Source: an uncultured Woeseia sp. (GTDB lineage Bacteria; Pseudomonadota; Gammaproteobacteria; Steroidobacterales; Woeseiaceae). From it: a DNA stretch of 6,283 nucleotides. Positions 1-6,136 of the stretch are shown one piece after another. The translations under genes and the position numbers were made by a program. How positions within the stretch are numbered: position 1 is the first letter of the stretch; every line of letters starts with the position of its first letter. The stretch lies in the NCBI GenBank assembly GCA_937925605.1, contig CALALV010000060.1:1-6283 (forward strand), read 5' to 3'. The notes under the pieces were generated by a model, which saw only the letters and a program-made list of their open reading frames with translations, searched no databases and was not told where the DNA came from.

Positions 1-170
1 AGCCGGCGGCTGCCGCGGCCGGCGGGGGCGGCGCGCCGATCCCCGGTCCGCGTCCGCAGGCCGAGCCGCAGTCGCCGTTCGTGCGCGGCGAGCGCAAGGT
101 CGGTCGCAACGAGCCCTGTCCCTGCGGGTCCGGCAAGAAATACAAGCAGTGCCACGGCCGGCTGAGCTGA
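1..170 (+). CDS. secA: SecA preprotein translocase ATPase, C-terminal end (partial, 5' end outside window)
   Basis: SecA is the ATP-driven motor that pushes unfolded preproteins through the SecYEG channel. Only the last 55 codons are present; the reading frame begins at base 3 and ends at TGA 168-170. The visible part is an Ala/Gly/Pro-rich linker (five Ala then four Gly near its start) followed by the C-terminal SEC-C zinc-binding tail, reading VGRNEPCPCGSGKKYKQCHG. The metal ligands follow the family's CxCx8CH pattern. In SecA this tail binds zinc and contacts the chaperone SecB and phospholipid. SEC-C tails also occur on unrelated proteins, but the near-identical match to the end of E. coli SecA, and mutT directly downstream as in E. 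coli, make SecA the clear choice. The Ala/Gly linker is low-complexity and probably flexible. Confidence 0.95.
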   Translation, partial: PAAAAAGGGGAPIPGPRPQAEPQSPFVRGERKVGRNEPCPCGSGKKYKQCHGRLS

Positions 171-180
171 CCGGCAGGCG

Positions 181-600
181 ATGAGCCGCAAGCGGGTGGC
201 CGTCGCCGCGGGCATCCTGCGCGCGCAGGACGGCCGCATCCTGCTCAGCGAGCGGCTCGGCGACTCGCCCTTCGCCGGCCTGTGGGAATTCCCCGGCGGC
301 AAGCTGAAGCGCGGCGAATCGCCGCGCGCCGCGTTGCTCCGCGAGCTCGACGAAGAACTCGGCATCCGCGTGCTCGAGGCCTCGCACTTCCTGCGCCTGG
401 AACACGACTACGAGCATCTCGACGTCGCGCTCGAGTTTTTCCTCGTGCATGCCTGGCGTGGGACGCCGGCGGGCCGCGACGGCCAGGCACTCGCCTGGCG
501 ACATCCGCACGCGATCGACGCCGCCGAGCTGCTGCCCGCGGACGGGCCGGTGCTCGACAGGCTGCGCGCGGAAGCGGGCGGGAAGCTCAGCCGATACTGA
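181..600 (+). CDS. mutT: 8-oxo-dGTP diphosphatase MutT (Nudix hydrolase)
   Basis: MutT hydrolyses 8-oxo-dGTP to the monophosphate, which keeps oxidised guanine out of DNA and prevents A:T to C:G transversions. The 139-residue product has a complete Nudix box at residues 40-62 (G40, E46, then RELDEELGI 54-62), with the Mg-binding glutamates E55, E58 and E59 present. The preceding LWEFPGGK (34-41) and the later LEHDYEHLDVALEFFLV segment (about 73-89) match MutT proper rather than a generic Nudix enzyme. E. coli MutT has 129 residues, so this is a normal stand-alone form without the ThiE-like C-terminal domain found in pseudomonads. The ATG lies 10 bp after the secA stop and has only a weak purine run before it, so co-transcription with secA is likely. 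The last 14 bp overlap the 3' end of zapD on the opposite strand. Confidence 0.93.
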   Translation: MSRKRVAVAAGILRAQDGRILLSERLGDSPFAGLWEFPGGKLKRGESPRAALLRELDEELGIRVLEASHFLRLEHDYEHLDVALEFFLVHAWRGTPAGRDGQALAWRHPHAIDAAELLPADGPVLDRLRAEAGGKLSRY

Positions 601-1390
601 GGCGGAAGTCGACGTCGTGCCCGGTCTGCACGGCGCGTCGGTCGATCGTCGACCACTCGAGGAAGCGGATCGTAAAGCGGTGCTGGCTGCCGCTGATTTC
701 CGGGAACAGCGGGCTGTCGCCCGGCAGCGAGACGCGCAGCATCTGGCAGTGCGCGTCCTTCTGCATCGTGTACTGGTACATGCCGTTGATCGCGACCTTG
801 TCCTGCGGTACGGCGCTCTCGCGAATCAGCCACAGTAGTTCGACCACGGTGTCGCAGACCGGCCGCACGATCGAGAGCCAGGTCTCGAGATCCTGCTGGC
901 GTCGCGCCCAGGGCTGGCGCAGCCAGTGGCTGTACTCCGGCAGGTCGAACTCGCAGGTCCCGCCCGGTATTGCGCTGCGGTGCTTGATCGAACTCAGGAA
1001 TTCGCATTCCTTCAGCGGCTGCAGGAATGCGGCGCCGATCGCGCGTAGCGCGTCGCGCTGGCGGCTCAGGTTGCCGATCAGCGACGCGAGCCGCCGGCTG
1101 TCGACGCCCGGACGGGTCCGGAAGCGCTCCAGCGCCTCCAGCTGCCGGTCGACCTCCTTGTGCACGTCCGAACGGACGTCGCCGCGGCCGAGTATGGCCA
1201 TGATCTCGAGCAGGCTCGACAGCGCGGCGCGGGTCGCCCAGTCGGCCTCCTGCTCGCTGTTGTAGAGGAGTTGCTGGTAGAGGAATTCCAGCCGCATGAA
1301 GGTGCGCATGCGCTCGTTCAGCGGTTGTTCGTAGTCGCTAATGGCGCGTTTCGTACCGGATTGTTCGACGCTGCTGGCGGCTCTGACCAT
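587..1390 (-). CDS. zapD: Cell division protein ZapD (FtsZ-bundling factor, DUF1342/YacF family)
   Basis: ZapD binds the C-terminal tail of FtsZ and crosslinks protofilaments, stabilising the cytoplasmic Z-ring. Family signatures are clear: PLNERMRTFMRLEFLYQQL near the N terminus, EVDRQLEALERF with PGVD after it, an IPGG.CEFDLP..WL core, ETWL, and a C-terminal PLFPEISG...RFTIRF block. From the ATG at 1390 the product has 267 residues, about 20 more than E. coli ZapD (247). The 16 residues before the ISDYEQPLNE block look unconserved. No ATG, GTG or TTG lies between 1390 and the next in-frame ATG at 1309, which would delete the conserved PLNE. An ATT at 1342-1340 sits where homologues start and would give about 251 residues, so the start is uncertain. 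The gene lies 64 bp downstream of coaE and is probably the last gene of the pilus-coaE operon, perhaps with its own promoter. Its stop lies inside mutT. The yacG gene often found beside it is missing. Confidence 0.9.
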   Translation of the reverse strand: MVRAASSVEQSGTKRAISDYEQPLNERMRTFMRLEFLYQQLLYNSEQEADWATRAALSSLLEIMAILGRGDVRSDVHKEVDRQLEALERFRTRPGVDSRRLASLIGNLSRQRDALRAIGAAFLQPLKECEFLSSIKHRSAIPGGTCEFDLPEYSHWLRQPWARRQQDLETWLSIVRPVCDTVVELLWLIRESAVPQDKVAINGMYQYTMQKDAHCQMLRVSLPGDSPLFPEISGSQHRFTIRFLEWSTIDRRAVQTGHDVDFRLSIG

Positions 1391-1396
1391 CGCGCT

Positions 1397-1425
1397 ATTC
1401 TGCGCCACGCCCGTAGAGACAGCAA
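1397..1425 (-). promoter_or_regulatory. Candidate sigma-70 promoter for zapD
   Basis: On the minus strand a TTGCTG hexamer (1425-1420) is followed after exactly 17 bp by CAGAAT (1402-1397). Each matches its sigma-70 consensus at 4 of 6 positions. The predicted transcription start falls at about 1390, at the A of the first possible zapD ATG, so that ATG would be leaderless or unused. The match is modest and could be chance in the 64-bp coaE-zapD gap. Confidence 0.3.
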
Positions 1426-1454
1426 ATGACGCAAGATGGCGACGCCCGCGCGAT

Positions 1455-2072
1455 TCAGCCAGCCCCGGCGAGGCCCCGGTAGCGACGGTCGATGCGCCGG
1501 ACCTGTTCGCGGGTGGCCTCGATGCTGCCGGCGTTGTCGATGACGTCGTCGGCGAGCGCGAGGCGGCGTGCCCGGCTGGCCTGCGCATCGATCATGGCCC
1601 GGGCCTGGGCGGGTTCTCCGGCGTCGCGGGCGAGCAGGCGCTCGAGCTGCAGGGACTCGGGCACGTCGACCACGAGCACCCGGTCCATGCGCCGGCGTAT
1701 CGGCGACTCGACCAGCAGCGGGACGACGATCAGCTGGTAAGGACCGCCGGCCGCGGCGGCGCGGGCGAAGGTCAGGTCACGGATTCGCGGGTGCAGGATC
1801 GCCTCGAGCCGGCGGCGCTCGGCCGGGTCGGCGAACACGCGGCGGCGCATCGCGGCCCGGTCCAGGTGGCCCCCGGCGTCGATGACCCCGGCGCCGAAGG
1901 TCCGGCGGATCTCGTCCAGGGCCGGTTGCCCCGGCTCGACGACTTCGCGCGCGATCAGGTCCGTGTCGATGACCGGCACGCCGAGTTCGGCGAAGGCGTC
2001 GGCCACGGTGCTCTTGCCGCTGGCGATGCCGCCCGTCAGGCCGATACGCAGCGGCTCGGTCGCGGCGCTCAT
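1455..2072 (-). CDS. coaE: Dephospho-CoA kinase
   Basis: CoaE phosphorylates the 3'-hydroxyl of dephospho-CoA with ATP, the last step of coenzyme A synthesis in the cytosol. The 205-residue product is a P-loop kinase. Its Walker A is GGIASGKST (14-22), with an acidic DTD (36-38) where CoaE enzymes bind the substrate, the conserved HP at 94-95, VPLLVE at 117-122 and the lid/C-terminal block QASRARRLALADDVIDN (164-180). Length matches the family (about 200-206). I chose the ATG at 2072 because it overlaps the pilD stop as ATGA, a layout typical of translational coupling. An upstream in-frame GTG at 2090 would add six residues and a longer overlap. No strong ribosome-binding site is seen, which fits re-initiation after pilD. 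Linkage of pilD and coaE is widespread in pilus-bearing proteobacteria and does not imply a pilus function. Confidence 0.95.
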   Translation of the reverse strand: MSAATEPLRIGLTGGIASGKSTVADAFAELGVPVIDTDLIAREVVEPGQPALDEIRRTFGAGVIDAGGHLDRAAMRRRVFADPAERRRLEAILHPRIRDLTFARAAAAGGPYQLIVVPLLVESPIRRRMDRVLVVDVPESLQLERLLARDAGEPAQARAMIDAQASRARRLALADDVIDNAGSIEATREQVRRIDRRYRGLAGAG

Positions 2073-2953
2073 GTCACGAGGCGCAACCACCAGTCACGCA
2101 ATTCGGGACCGGCGATCATCGCGATCCAGCCGGCCGCCGCGAGGAACGGCCCGAACGGCATCGGCACGTTACGGTCGCGGCCGCGCAGCGCGATCAACGC
2201 GACGCCGACCACCGCGCCGACCAGCGCCGACAGGATGATGATCATCGGCAATTCCTGCCAGCCCAGCCAGGCGCCGAGCGCCGCCAGCAGCTTGAAGTCG
2301 CCGTAGCCCATGCCCTCCTTGCCGGTCGCGAGCCGGAACAGGTGATACACGCTCCACAGCGACAGGTAGCCGGCGAGCGCGCCGACGATGGCGGTCTTCG
2401 GCGCGACGAACAGCACCTCGGCGCCGGGCAGGGGATGGAACAGCGACAGGGCAAGCCCGGTCCAGACCAGCGGCAGCGACAGCGAGTCCGGGATCAGCTG
2501 GTGATCGAAGTCGATGAAGGTGATCGCGATCAGTGCCCAGGTCAGCAGGATGCCGGCGGCGGCCTCGGCGCCGAAGCCGAAGCGCCACGCGACGATGCCG
2601 GTCAGCAGCGCTGTCAGCGCCTCGACCGCGGGATAGCGCGGCGAGATGCGCGTGGCGCAGGCCGCGCAGCGCCCGCGCAGCACGAGGTAGCTGACGACCG
2701 GCACGTTCTGCAACGCGGTGATCTGCGTGCCGCAGGAGGGACAGCGCGAACGCGGCATGACCAGGTCGAAACGCCCTTCCGGCAGGTCCGGCGCCTCGTC
2801 GGCGAGCAAGTCGCTGCACTGCGCGCGCCAGTCGCGCTGCATCATCAGCGGCAGGCGATGGATGACGACGTTCAGGAAGCTGCCGACCAGCAGTGCGACG
2901 AGGACGGCGACGGAGAGAAACAGCGCGGGGTGGGCGGCCAGCAGTTCGATCAT
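2069..2953 (-). CDS. pilD: Prepilin leader peptidase / N-methyltransferase PilD
   Basis: PilD is an inner-membrane aspartyl protease that cuts the leader from type IV prepilins and type II secretion pseudopilins and then methylates the new N-terminal phenylalanine. The 294-residue product opens with a hydrophobic segment (about 10-31). A cytoplasmic domain follows with two CxxC pairs (C71/C74 and C96/C99), the zinc-binding type found in the bifunctional enzymes. A multi-pass membrane domain completes it. The catalytic aspartates are D148 in FIDFDHQLIPD and D219 in GYGDFK, the TFPP-family pair. Length is usual (P. aeruginosa PilD 290). The chosen ATG (2953-2951) has no Shine-Dalgarno at normal spacing. 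A good GAGGAA lies 16 nt upstream, and an in-frame CTG two codons before the ATG would be better placed, so the start may be two codons longer. The 3' end overlaps coaE by 4 bp. PilD probably also serves any other prepilin-like proteins in the cell. Confidence 0.95.
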   Translation of the reverse strand: MIELLAAHPALFLSVAVLVALLVGSFLNVVIHRLPLMMQRDWRAQCSDLLADEAPDLPEGRFDLVMPRSRCPSCGTQITALQNVPVVSYLVLRGRCAACATRISPRYPAVEALTALLTGIVAWRFGFGAEAAAGILLTWALIAITFIDFDHQLIPDSLSLPLVWTGLALSLFHPLPGAEVLFVAPKTAIVGALAGYLSLWSVYHLFRLATGKEGMGYGDFKLLAALGAWLGWQELPMIIILSALVGAVVGVALIALRGRDRNVPMPFGPFLAAAGWIAMIAGPELRDWWLRLVT

Positions 2954-2980
2954 CGGCAGGGGACAGCGTTTCCTCGTGCG

Positions 2981-3011
2981 AAATGAAACGCGGCGCCGTC
3001 GAGGCGCCGCG
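2981..3011 (-). terminator. Strong hairpin with T-rich tail between pilC and pilD (candidate intrinsic terminator or attenuator)
   Basis: A perfect 9-bp GC-only inverted repeat (CGCGGCGCC, 3011-3003 and 2997-2989 on the minus strand) encloses a 5-nt loop. It is followed in the direction of pilC-pilD transcription by TTTCATTT (2988-2981). This is the form of a Rho-independent terminator with an interrupted U tract. It begins 27 bp after the pilC stop and ends 27 bp before the pilD start. In mid-operon it more likely attenuates, or protects the pilBC mRNA end, than stops all transcription. In so GC-rich a genome a stem like this can also arise by chance. Confidence 0.5.
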
Positions 3012-3038
3012 CGTTACGTCCAGGCAGCGTCGCGTCCC

Positions 3039-4259
3039 TCAGACTACGGCGCCCATCTTGAAGATCGGCAGGTACATCGCGACGACGAGGCCGCCGACCA
3101 GGATGCCGAGGGTGGCCATGATCAGCGGCTCGAGCAGGCTCGACAGGTTGTCGACAGCGTTGTCGACGTCTTCCTCGTAGAAGTCCGCCACCTTCGCCGA
3201 CATCTCGTCGAGCGAGCCGGATTCCTCGCCGACCGCGATCATCTGGATGACCATGTTGGGGAACAGGTCCGTGTTCTCCATCGACTGCTGCAGGCGCTGG
3301 CCGGTGGCTACCTCGTCCTTCATGCGCAGCACGCCTTCCTCGTAGACGATGTTGCCGGTGGCGCCGGCGACCGACTCGAGCGCCTCTACCAGCGGTACGC
3401 CGGCGGAGAACATCGTGGACAGCGTGCGCGCGTAGCGCGCGATCGCGGCCTTCTGCAGGATCGGGCCGATGATCGGCATCTTCAGCGCCATGCGGTCGAG
3501 GAACTGGCGCATCGCCCGCGAGCGTTTCTTGAAGTAGATGAATGCGGAAACGGCGGCGATGGCCCCGAGCGCGAGTATCCAGCCCTTCTCGCGCACGAAG
3601 ACCGACAGGTCGATCACCATGCGGGTGAAGGCCGGCAGGTCGGCGCCGAAGCCCTGGAACAGGTCCTCGAAGGCCGGGATCACGAAGATCAGCAGGATGA
3701 TCGTGACGACGAAGGCGACGACCAGGACCGCGGCCGGGTAGGTCAGCGCCTTCTTGATTTTCTTCTTGATCGCCTCGGTCTTTTCCTTGTACGTGGCGAT
3801 TTTGTCGAGCAGCGTCTCGAGCGCACCGGCCTGCTCGCCGGCCTCGACCAGGTTCACGAACAGGTCGTCGAAGTACAGCGGGTGCTTGGCCAGCGCCTCG
3901 GCTAGCGCGCTGCCGCCCTCGACGTCGGCCTTGATCGCGAGGATCAGCTTCTGCATCGACGGGTTTTCGTGGCCGTTGCCGACGATCTCGAAGGACTGCA
4001 CGAGCGGGATGCCGGCGGTCAGCATCGTCGACAGCTGGCGGCTGAAGATCGCTATGTCGCCGGTCGTGATCTTCTGGGCCGAGGCAAACAGGCCGGCGCT
4101 CTGCTTCTTGATCCGGCTCGGCACGACGCCCTGTCGGCGCAGGTCGGCACGGACGGCGGCTTCGCTCGCGGCCAGGGTCTTGCCCTTGACCTTGTTGCCC
4201 TTGCGGTCGGTGCCCTCCCACAGGAAGGGTGTGTTACTGGCTACTGCTGTTTCCGCCAT
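3039..4259 (-). CDS. pilC: Type IV pilus inner-membrane platform protein PilC
   Basis: PilC is the inner-membrane core of the pilus assembly machine. It links the cytoplasmic ATPases to the growing pilin fibre; in current models ATPase-driven rotation of PilC adds or removes subunits. The 406-residue product has the duplicated GspF/T2SF architecture. The first cytoplasmic domain spans about 70-172 with LVEAGEQAGALETLL (137-151). A long hydrophobic stretch follows at about 173-195, and another at about 226-243. The second domain spans about 273-375 with the parallel motif IAVGEESGSLDEM (341-353). A last membrane helix lies at about 376-397. Length equals the family norm (P. aeruginosa PilC 406). 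Linkage to pilB and pilD makes PilC rather than GspF the right name. The ATG at 4259 has AGAGA about 6 nt upstream as a plausible ribosome-binding site. It lies 57 bp downstream of pilB and 85 bp upstream of pilD, so one transcript is likely. Confidence 0.96.
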   Translation of the reverse strand: MAETAVASNTPFLWEGTDRKGNKVKGKTLAASEAAVRADLRRQGVVPSRIKKQSAGLFASAQKITTGDIAIFSRQLSTMLTAGIPLVQSFEIVGNGHENPSMQKLILAIKADVEGGSALAEALAKHPLYFDDLFVNLVEAGEQAGALETLLDKIATYKEKTEAIKKKIKKALTYPAAVLVVAFVVTIILLIFVIPAFEDLFQGFGADLPAFTRMVIDLSVFVREKGWILALGAIAAVSAFIYFKKRSRAMRQFLDRMALKMPIIGPILQKAAIARYARTLSTMFSAGVPLVEALESVAGATGNIVYEEGVLRMKDEVATGQRLQQSMENTDLFPNMVIQMIAVGEESGSLDEMSAKVADFYEEDVDNAVDNLSSLLEPLIMATLGILVGGLVVAMYLPIFKMGAVV

Positions 4260-4300
4260 GGTCGTTCTCTGAATAGTGAATGTGGCTCACGCCAGATCGA

Positions 4301-4317
4301 ACGCGGCCGGCCCGCGT
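4301..4317 (-). repeat. Short GC-rich inverted repeat just after pilB
   Basis: ACGCGG and CCGCGT form a perfect 6-bp stem around a 5-nt loop in the 57-bp pilB-pilC gap, starting at the pilB stop codon. No T tract follows, so it is not a classical terminator. It might stabilise the mRNA end or be chance in GC-rich sequence. Confidence 0.25.
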
Positions 4318-6038
4318 CAGTCGATCGTGACCCGGTTGATCTCTTCCAGGCTGGTAAGCCCGTCCCTGACCTTGTTCAGGCCGGCCTGGCGCAGGTCGAT
4401 CACGCCCTCCTTGTCGGCCTGGTCGGCAATCTGCATCGCGTTGCCGCCTTCCATGATGATGCGTCCCATCGCCTCCGACACTTCCATGACCTGGAAGATA
4501 CCGAGACGACCCTTGTAGCCGTCGTTGCAGCTCTTGCAGCCTTTCGGGCCGAAGATGACGAGGCCCGCCTCGATCTCCTCGGGGCTGAAACCTTCCTTTT
4601 GCAGCGCCTCGGCCGGGATCTCGCGCTGCTCCTTGCAGTTGTCGCAGAGCCGGCGCGCCAGCCGCTGGGCGATGATCAGGCTGACCGAGGTCGCGATCGC
4701 GTAGGGCTTCACGCCCATGTCCACGAGGCGGGTGAGCGTCTTCGGCGCGTCGTTCGTGTGCAGCGTGGACAGCACGAGGTGGCCGGTCTGCGCGGCCTTG
4801 ATCGCGATCTCGGCGGTCTCGAGGTCACGGATCTCGCCGACCATGATGACGTCCGGATCCTGGCGCAGGAAGGCCTTCAGCGACGAGGCGAAGGTCAGCC
4901 CGACCTTCGGATTGACGTTGACCTGGTTGATGCCCGGCAGGTTGATTTCCGCCGGGTCCTCGGCCGTCGAGATGTTGCGATCCTCGGTGTTGAGGATGTT
5001 CAGGCCCGTGTACAGCGACACCGTCTTACCGGAGCCGGTGGGGCCGGTGACGAGGATCATGCCGTAGGGCTTGTTCAGGTGCTTCAGGTACAGCGACTTC
5101 TGCTTGTCCTCGTAGCCGAGCGCGTCGATGCCGAGCTTGGCGCTCGACGGGTCGAGGATACGCAGCACGATCTTTTCGCCGAACAGCGTCGGGCAGGTGT
5201 TGACGCGGAAGTCGATGGCACGGTTCTTCGACAGGCGCATCTTGATGCGGCCGTCCTGCGGCACGCGCCGCTCGGCGATGTCCATGCGCGACATGACCTT
5301 CAGGCGCGCGCAGACCTTGTTGGCCAGCGCGACCGGCGGCTGCGCCACTTCCGAGAGCACGCCGTCCAGGCGCGTGCGCACGCGGAAAATCTTCTCGTAG
5401 GGCTCGAAGTGAATGTCCGACGCGCCGCGCTTGATCGCGTCGAGCAGCACCTTGTTGACGAAGCGGACGACCGGGGCGTCGTCGACGTCGTCGCGGGTGA
5501 TGCCGTCGTCGTCTTCTTCCTCGCCGCTCGAGACGTCGAGGTTCTCGAGATCGAAGTCGTCGTCCTCGAGCGAGGACATCGAGGTGTCGACCGCCTCGAG
5601 GGCCTTGGTGATGCGCTCCTCGAGCTTGGCCTGCTCGACGACGACCGGGTCGACCCGCAGCGTGGTCTGGAACTTGACGTCGTCGATCGCCTGCAGGTTG
5701 GTCGGGTCGGCGATGCCGAGGAACAGGCGCTGGCCGCGGCGCAGCAGCGGCAGCACGCGGTGCTTGTTCAGCAGTTTCTGGTCGACCGCGCGCAGGCAAT
5801 CCAGGTCGATCTCGATCGCGTCGAGGTCGAGCAGCGGCACGCCGAATTCGTGCGACGCGGCGACCGCGGTGGCACGCGATTCGGCGAGCTCGTTGTTGAC
5901 CAGGTAGGCAACCAGCGGCAGCTTTTCGCGCCGGGCGGCCTCGGTGGCTTCCGTGATCGTCTCCTCGGAGACGATACCGTCCTGCACCAGGCGCCGGGGA
6001 AGTCCCGAAAGCTGCGATTGAGAAGCCGTTGCTGCCAT
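4317..6038 (-). CDS. pilB: Type IV pilus assembly (extension) ATPase PilB
   Basis: PilB is the cytoplasmic hexameric ATPase of the GspE/PilB secretion-ATPase family that drives pilus extension through PilC. The 573-residue product (P. aeruginosa 566) has an MshEN-type N-terminal domain (about 10-150), a very acidic linker (158-187, 17 of 30 residues Asp/Glu) and the N2 domain starting DDAPVVRFVNKVLLDAI. The RecA-like motor follows with Walker A GPTGSGKT (332-339), Asp box AEDP (359-362), Walker B with GEIRD (401-405) and His box HLVLSTLHTND (420-430). Four cysteines (C465, C468, C501, C504) form the zinc site typical of PilB/GspE and absent from the retraction ATPase PilT. The MshEN domain can bind c-di-GMP in some relatives; whether it does here cannot be judged, as the motif looks degenerate. 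The Asp box reads AEDPAEI where AEDPVEI is usual, a mild change. The ATG at 6038 has a weak AGG 5 nt upstream and a family-like N terminus (SGLPRRLVQDGIV). It is the first gene after pilA and leads the pilBCD unit. Confidence 0.97.
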   Translation of the reverse strand: MAATASQSQLSGLPRRLVQDGIVSEETITEATEAARREKLPLVAYLVNNELAESRATAVAASHEFGVPLLDLDAIEIDLDCLRAVDQKLLNKHRVLPLLRRGQRLFLGIADPTNLQAIDDVKFQTTLRVDPVVVEQAKLEERITKALEAVDTSMSSLEDDDFDLENLDVSSGEEEDDDGITRDDVDDAPVVRFVNKVLLDAIKRGASDIHFEPYEKIFRVRTRLDGVLSEVAQPPVALANKVCARLKVMSRMDIAERRVPQDGRIKMRLSKNRAIDFRVNTCPTLFGEKIVLRILDPSSAKLGIDALGYEDKQKSLYLKHLNKPYGMILVTGPTGSGKTVSLYTGLNILNTEDRNISTAEDPAEINLPGINQVNVNPKVGLTFASSLKAFLRQDPDVIMVGEIRDLETAEIAIKAAQTGHLVLSTLHTNDAPKTLTRLVDMGVKPYAIATSVSLIIAQRLARRLCDNCKEQREIPAEALQKEGFSPEEIEAGLVIFGPKGCKSCNDGYKGRLGIFQVMEVSEAMGRIIMEGGNAMQIADQADKEGVIDLRQAGLNKVRDGLTSLEEINRVTID

Positions 6039-6091
6039 GCGCGCCTGTTTACCCGAAAGCCCCGAGCGTTATGTCGATTTCACAGTCTCAC

Positions 6092-6111
6092 TGATCCGCA
6101 TCCCCGGATCA
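6092..6111. repeat. Perfect inverted repeat TGATCCG-N6-CGGATCA in the pilB leader
   Basis: A 7-bp perfect inverted repeat with a 6-bp spacer lies between the two ACTGTGAA copies, 54-73 bp upstream of the pilB ATG. The 20-bp dyad has the size of a dimeric regulator operator. In RNA it would form a 7-bp stem with no T tract after it on the minus strand, so an operator or a leader hairpin is more likely than a terminator. No known regulator consensus is recognised. Confidence 0.4.
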
Positions 6112-6120
6112 ACTGCATTT

Positions 6121-6136
6121 TGTGCGGCCGTTCACA
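6121..6136 (-). promoter_or_regulatory. Candidate CRP/Vfr/Clp-family binding site upstream of pilB
   Basis: The minus strand reads TGTGA-ACGGCC-GCACA, matching 9 of the 10 conserved bases of the CRP consensus TGTGA-N6-TCACA. AA lies one base before it and an A-run after it. CRP homologues (Vfr in Pseudomonas, Clp in Xanthomonas) are known to control type IV pilus and twitching genes, so the location fits. The site centre is about 90 bp upstream of the pilB ATG. I cannot find a convincing -10/-35 pair downstream; CATAAC at 6073-6068 is the best -10-like hexamer and lacks a -35. Binding and direction of effect are inference. Confidence 0.45.

Noticed and set aside
282..1265. Plus-strand open frame of 327 codons across mutT and zapD
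   Set aside because: It is out of frame with mutT and antisense to zapD, its product is Arg/Ser/Ala-rich without motifs, and both overlapped genes are clearly real.
1391..1454. Search of the coaE-zapD gap for a small yacG gene
   Set aside because: Only 64 bp are available and no CxxC-containing frame is seen.
1340..1588. ZapD frame extended upstream to about 1588
   Set aside because: The extra N-terminal sequence is low-complexity, overlaps the well-supported 3' end of coaE, and has no counterpart in the family.
2718..4221. Long open frames opposite and within pilC (plus strand 2718-3905; another minus-strand frame 4221-2950)
   Set aside because: Their products are rich in Arg, Gly, Ala and His with no recognisable domains, as expected for shadow frames in GC-rich DNA; the pilC frame carries the full conserved GspF fold.
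5026..5799. Second minus-strand frame of 257 codons inside pilB
   Set aside because: Arg/Ala/Pro-rich shadow of the PilB frame; the PilB frame holds all ATPase motifs.
6115..6129. Possible sigma-54 (RpoN) promoter upstream of pilB, suggested by GG...TGC on the minus strand
   Set aside because: The GG and GC elements are 11 bp apart, whereas sigma-54 promoters require 10; the same bases are better explained as a CRP-like site.
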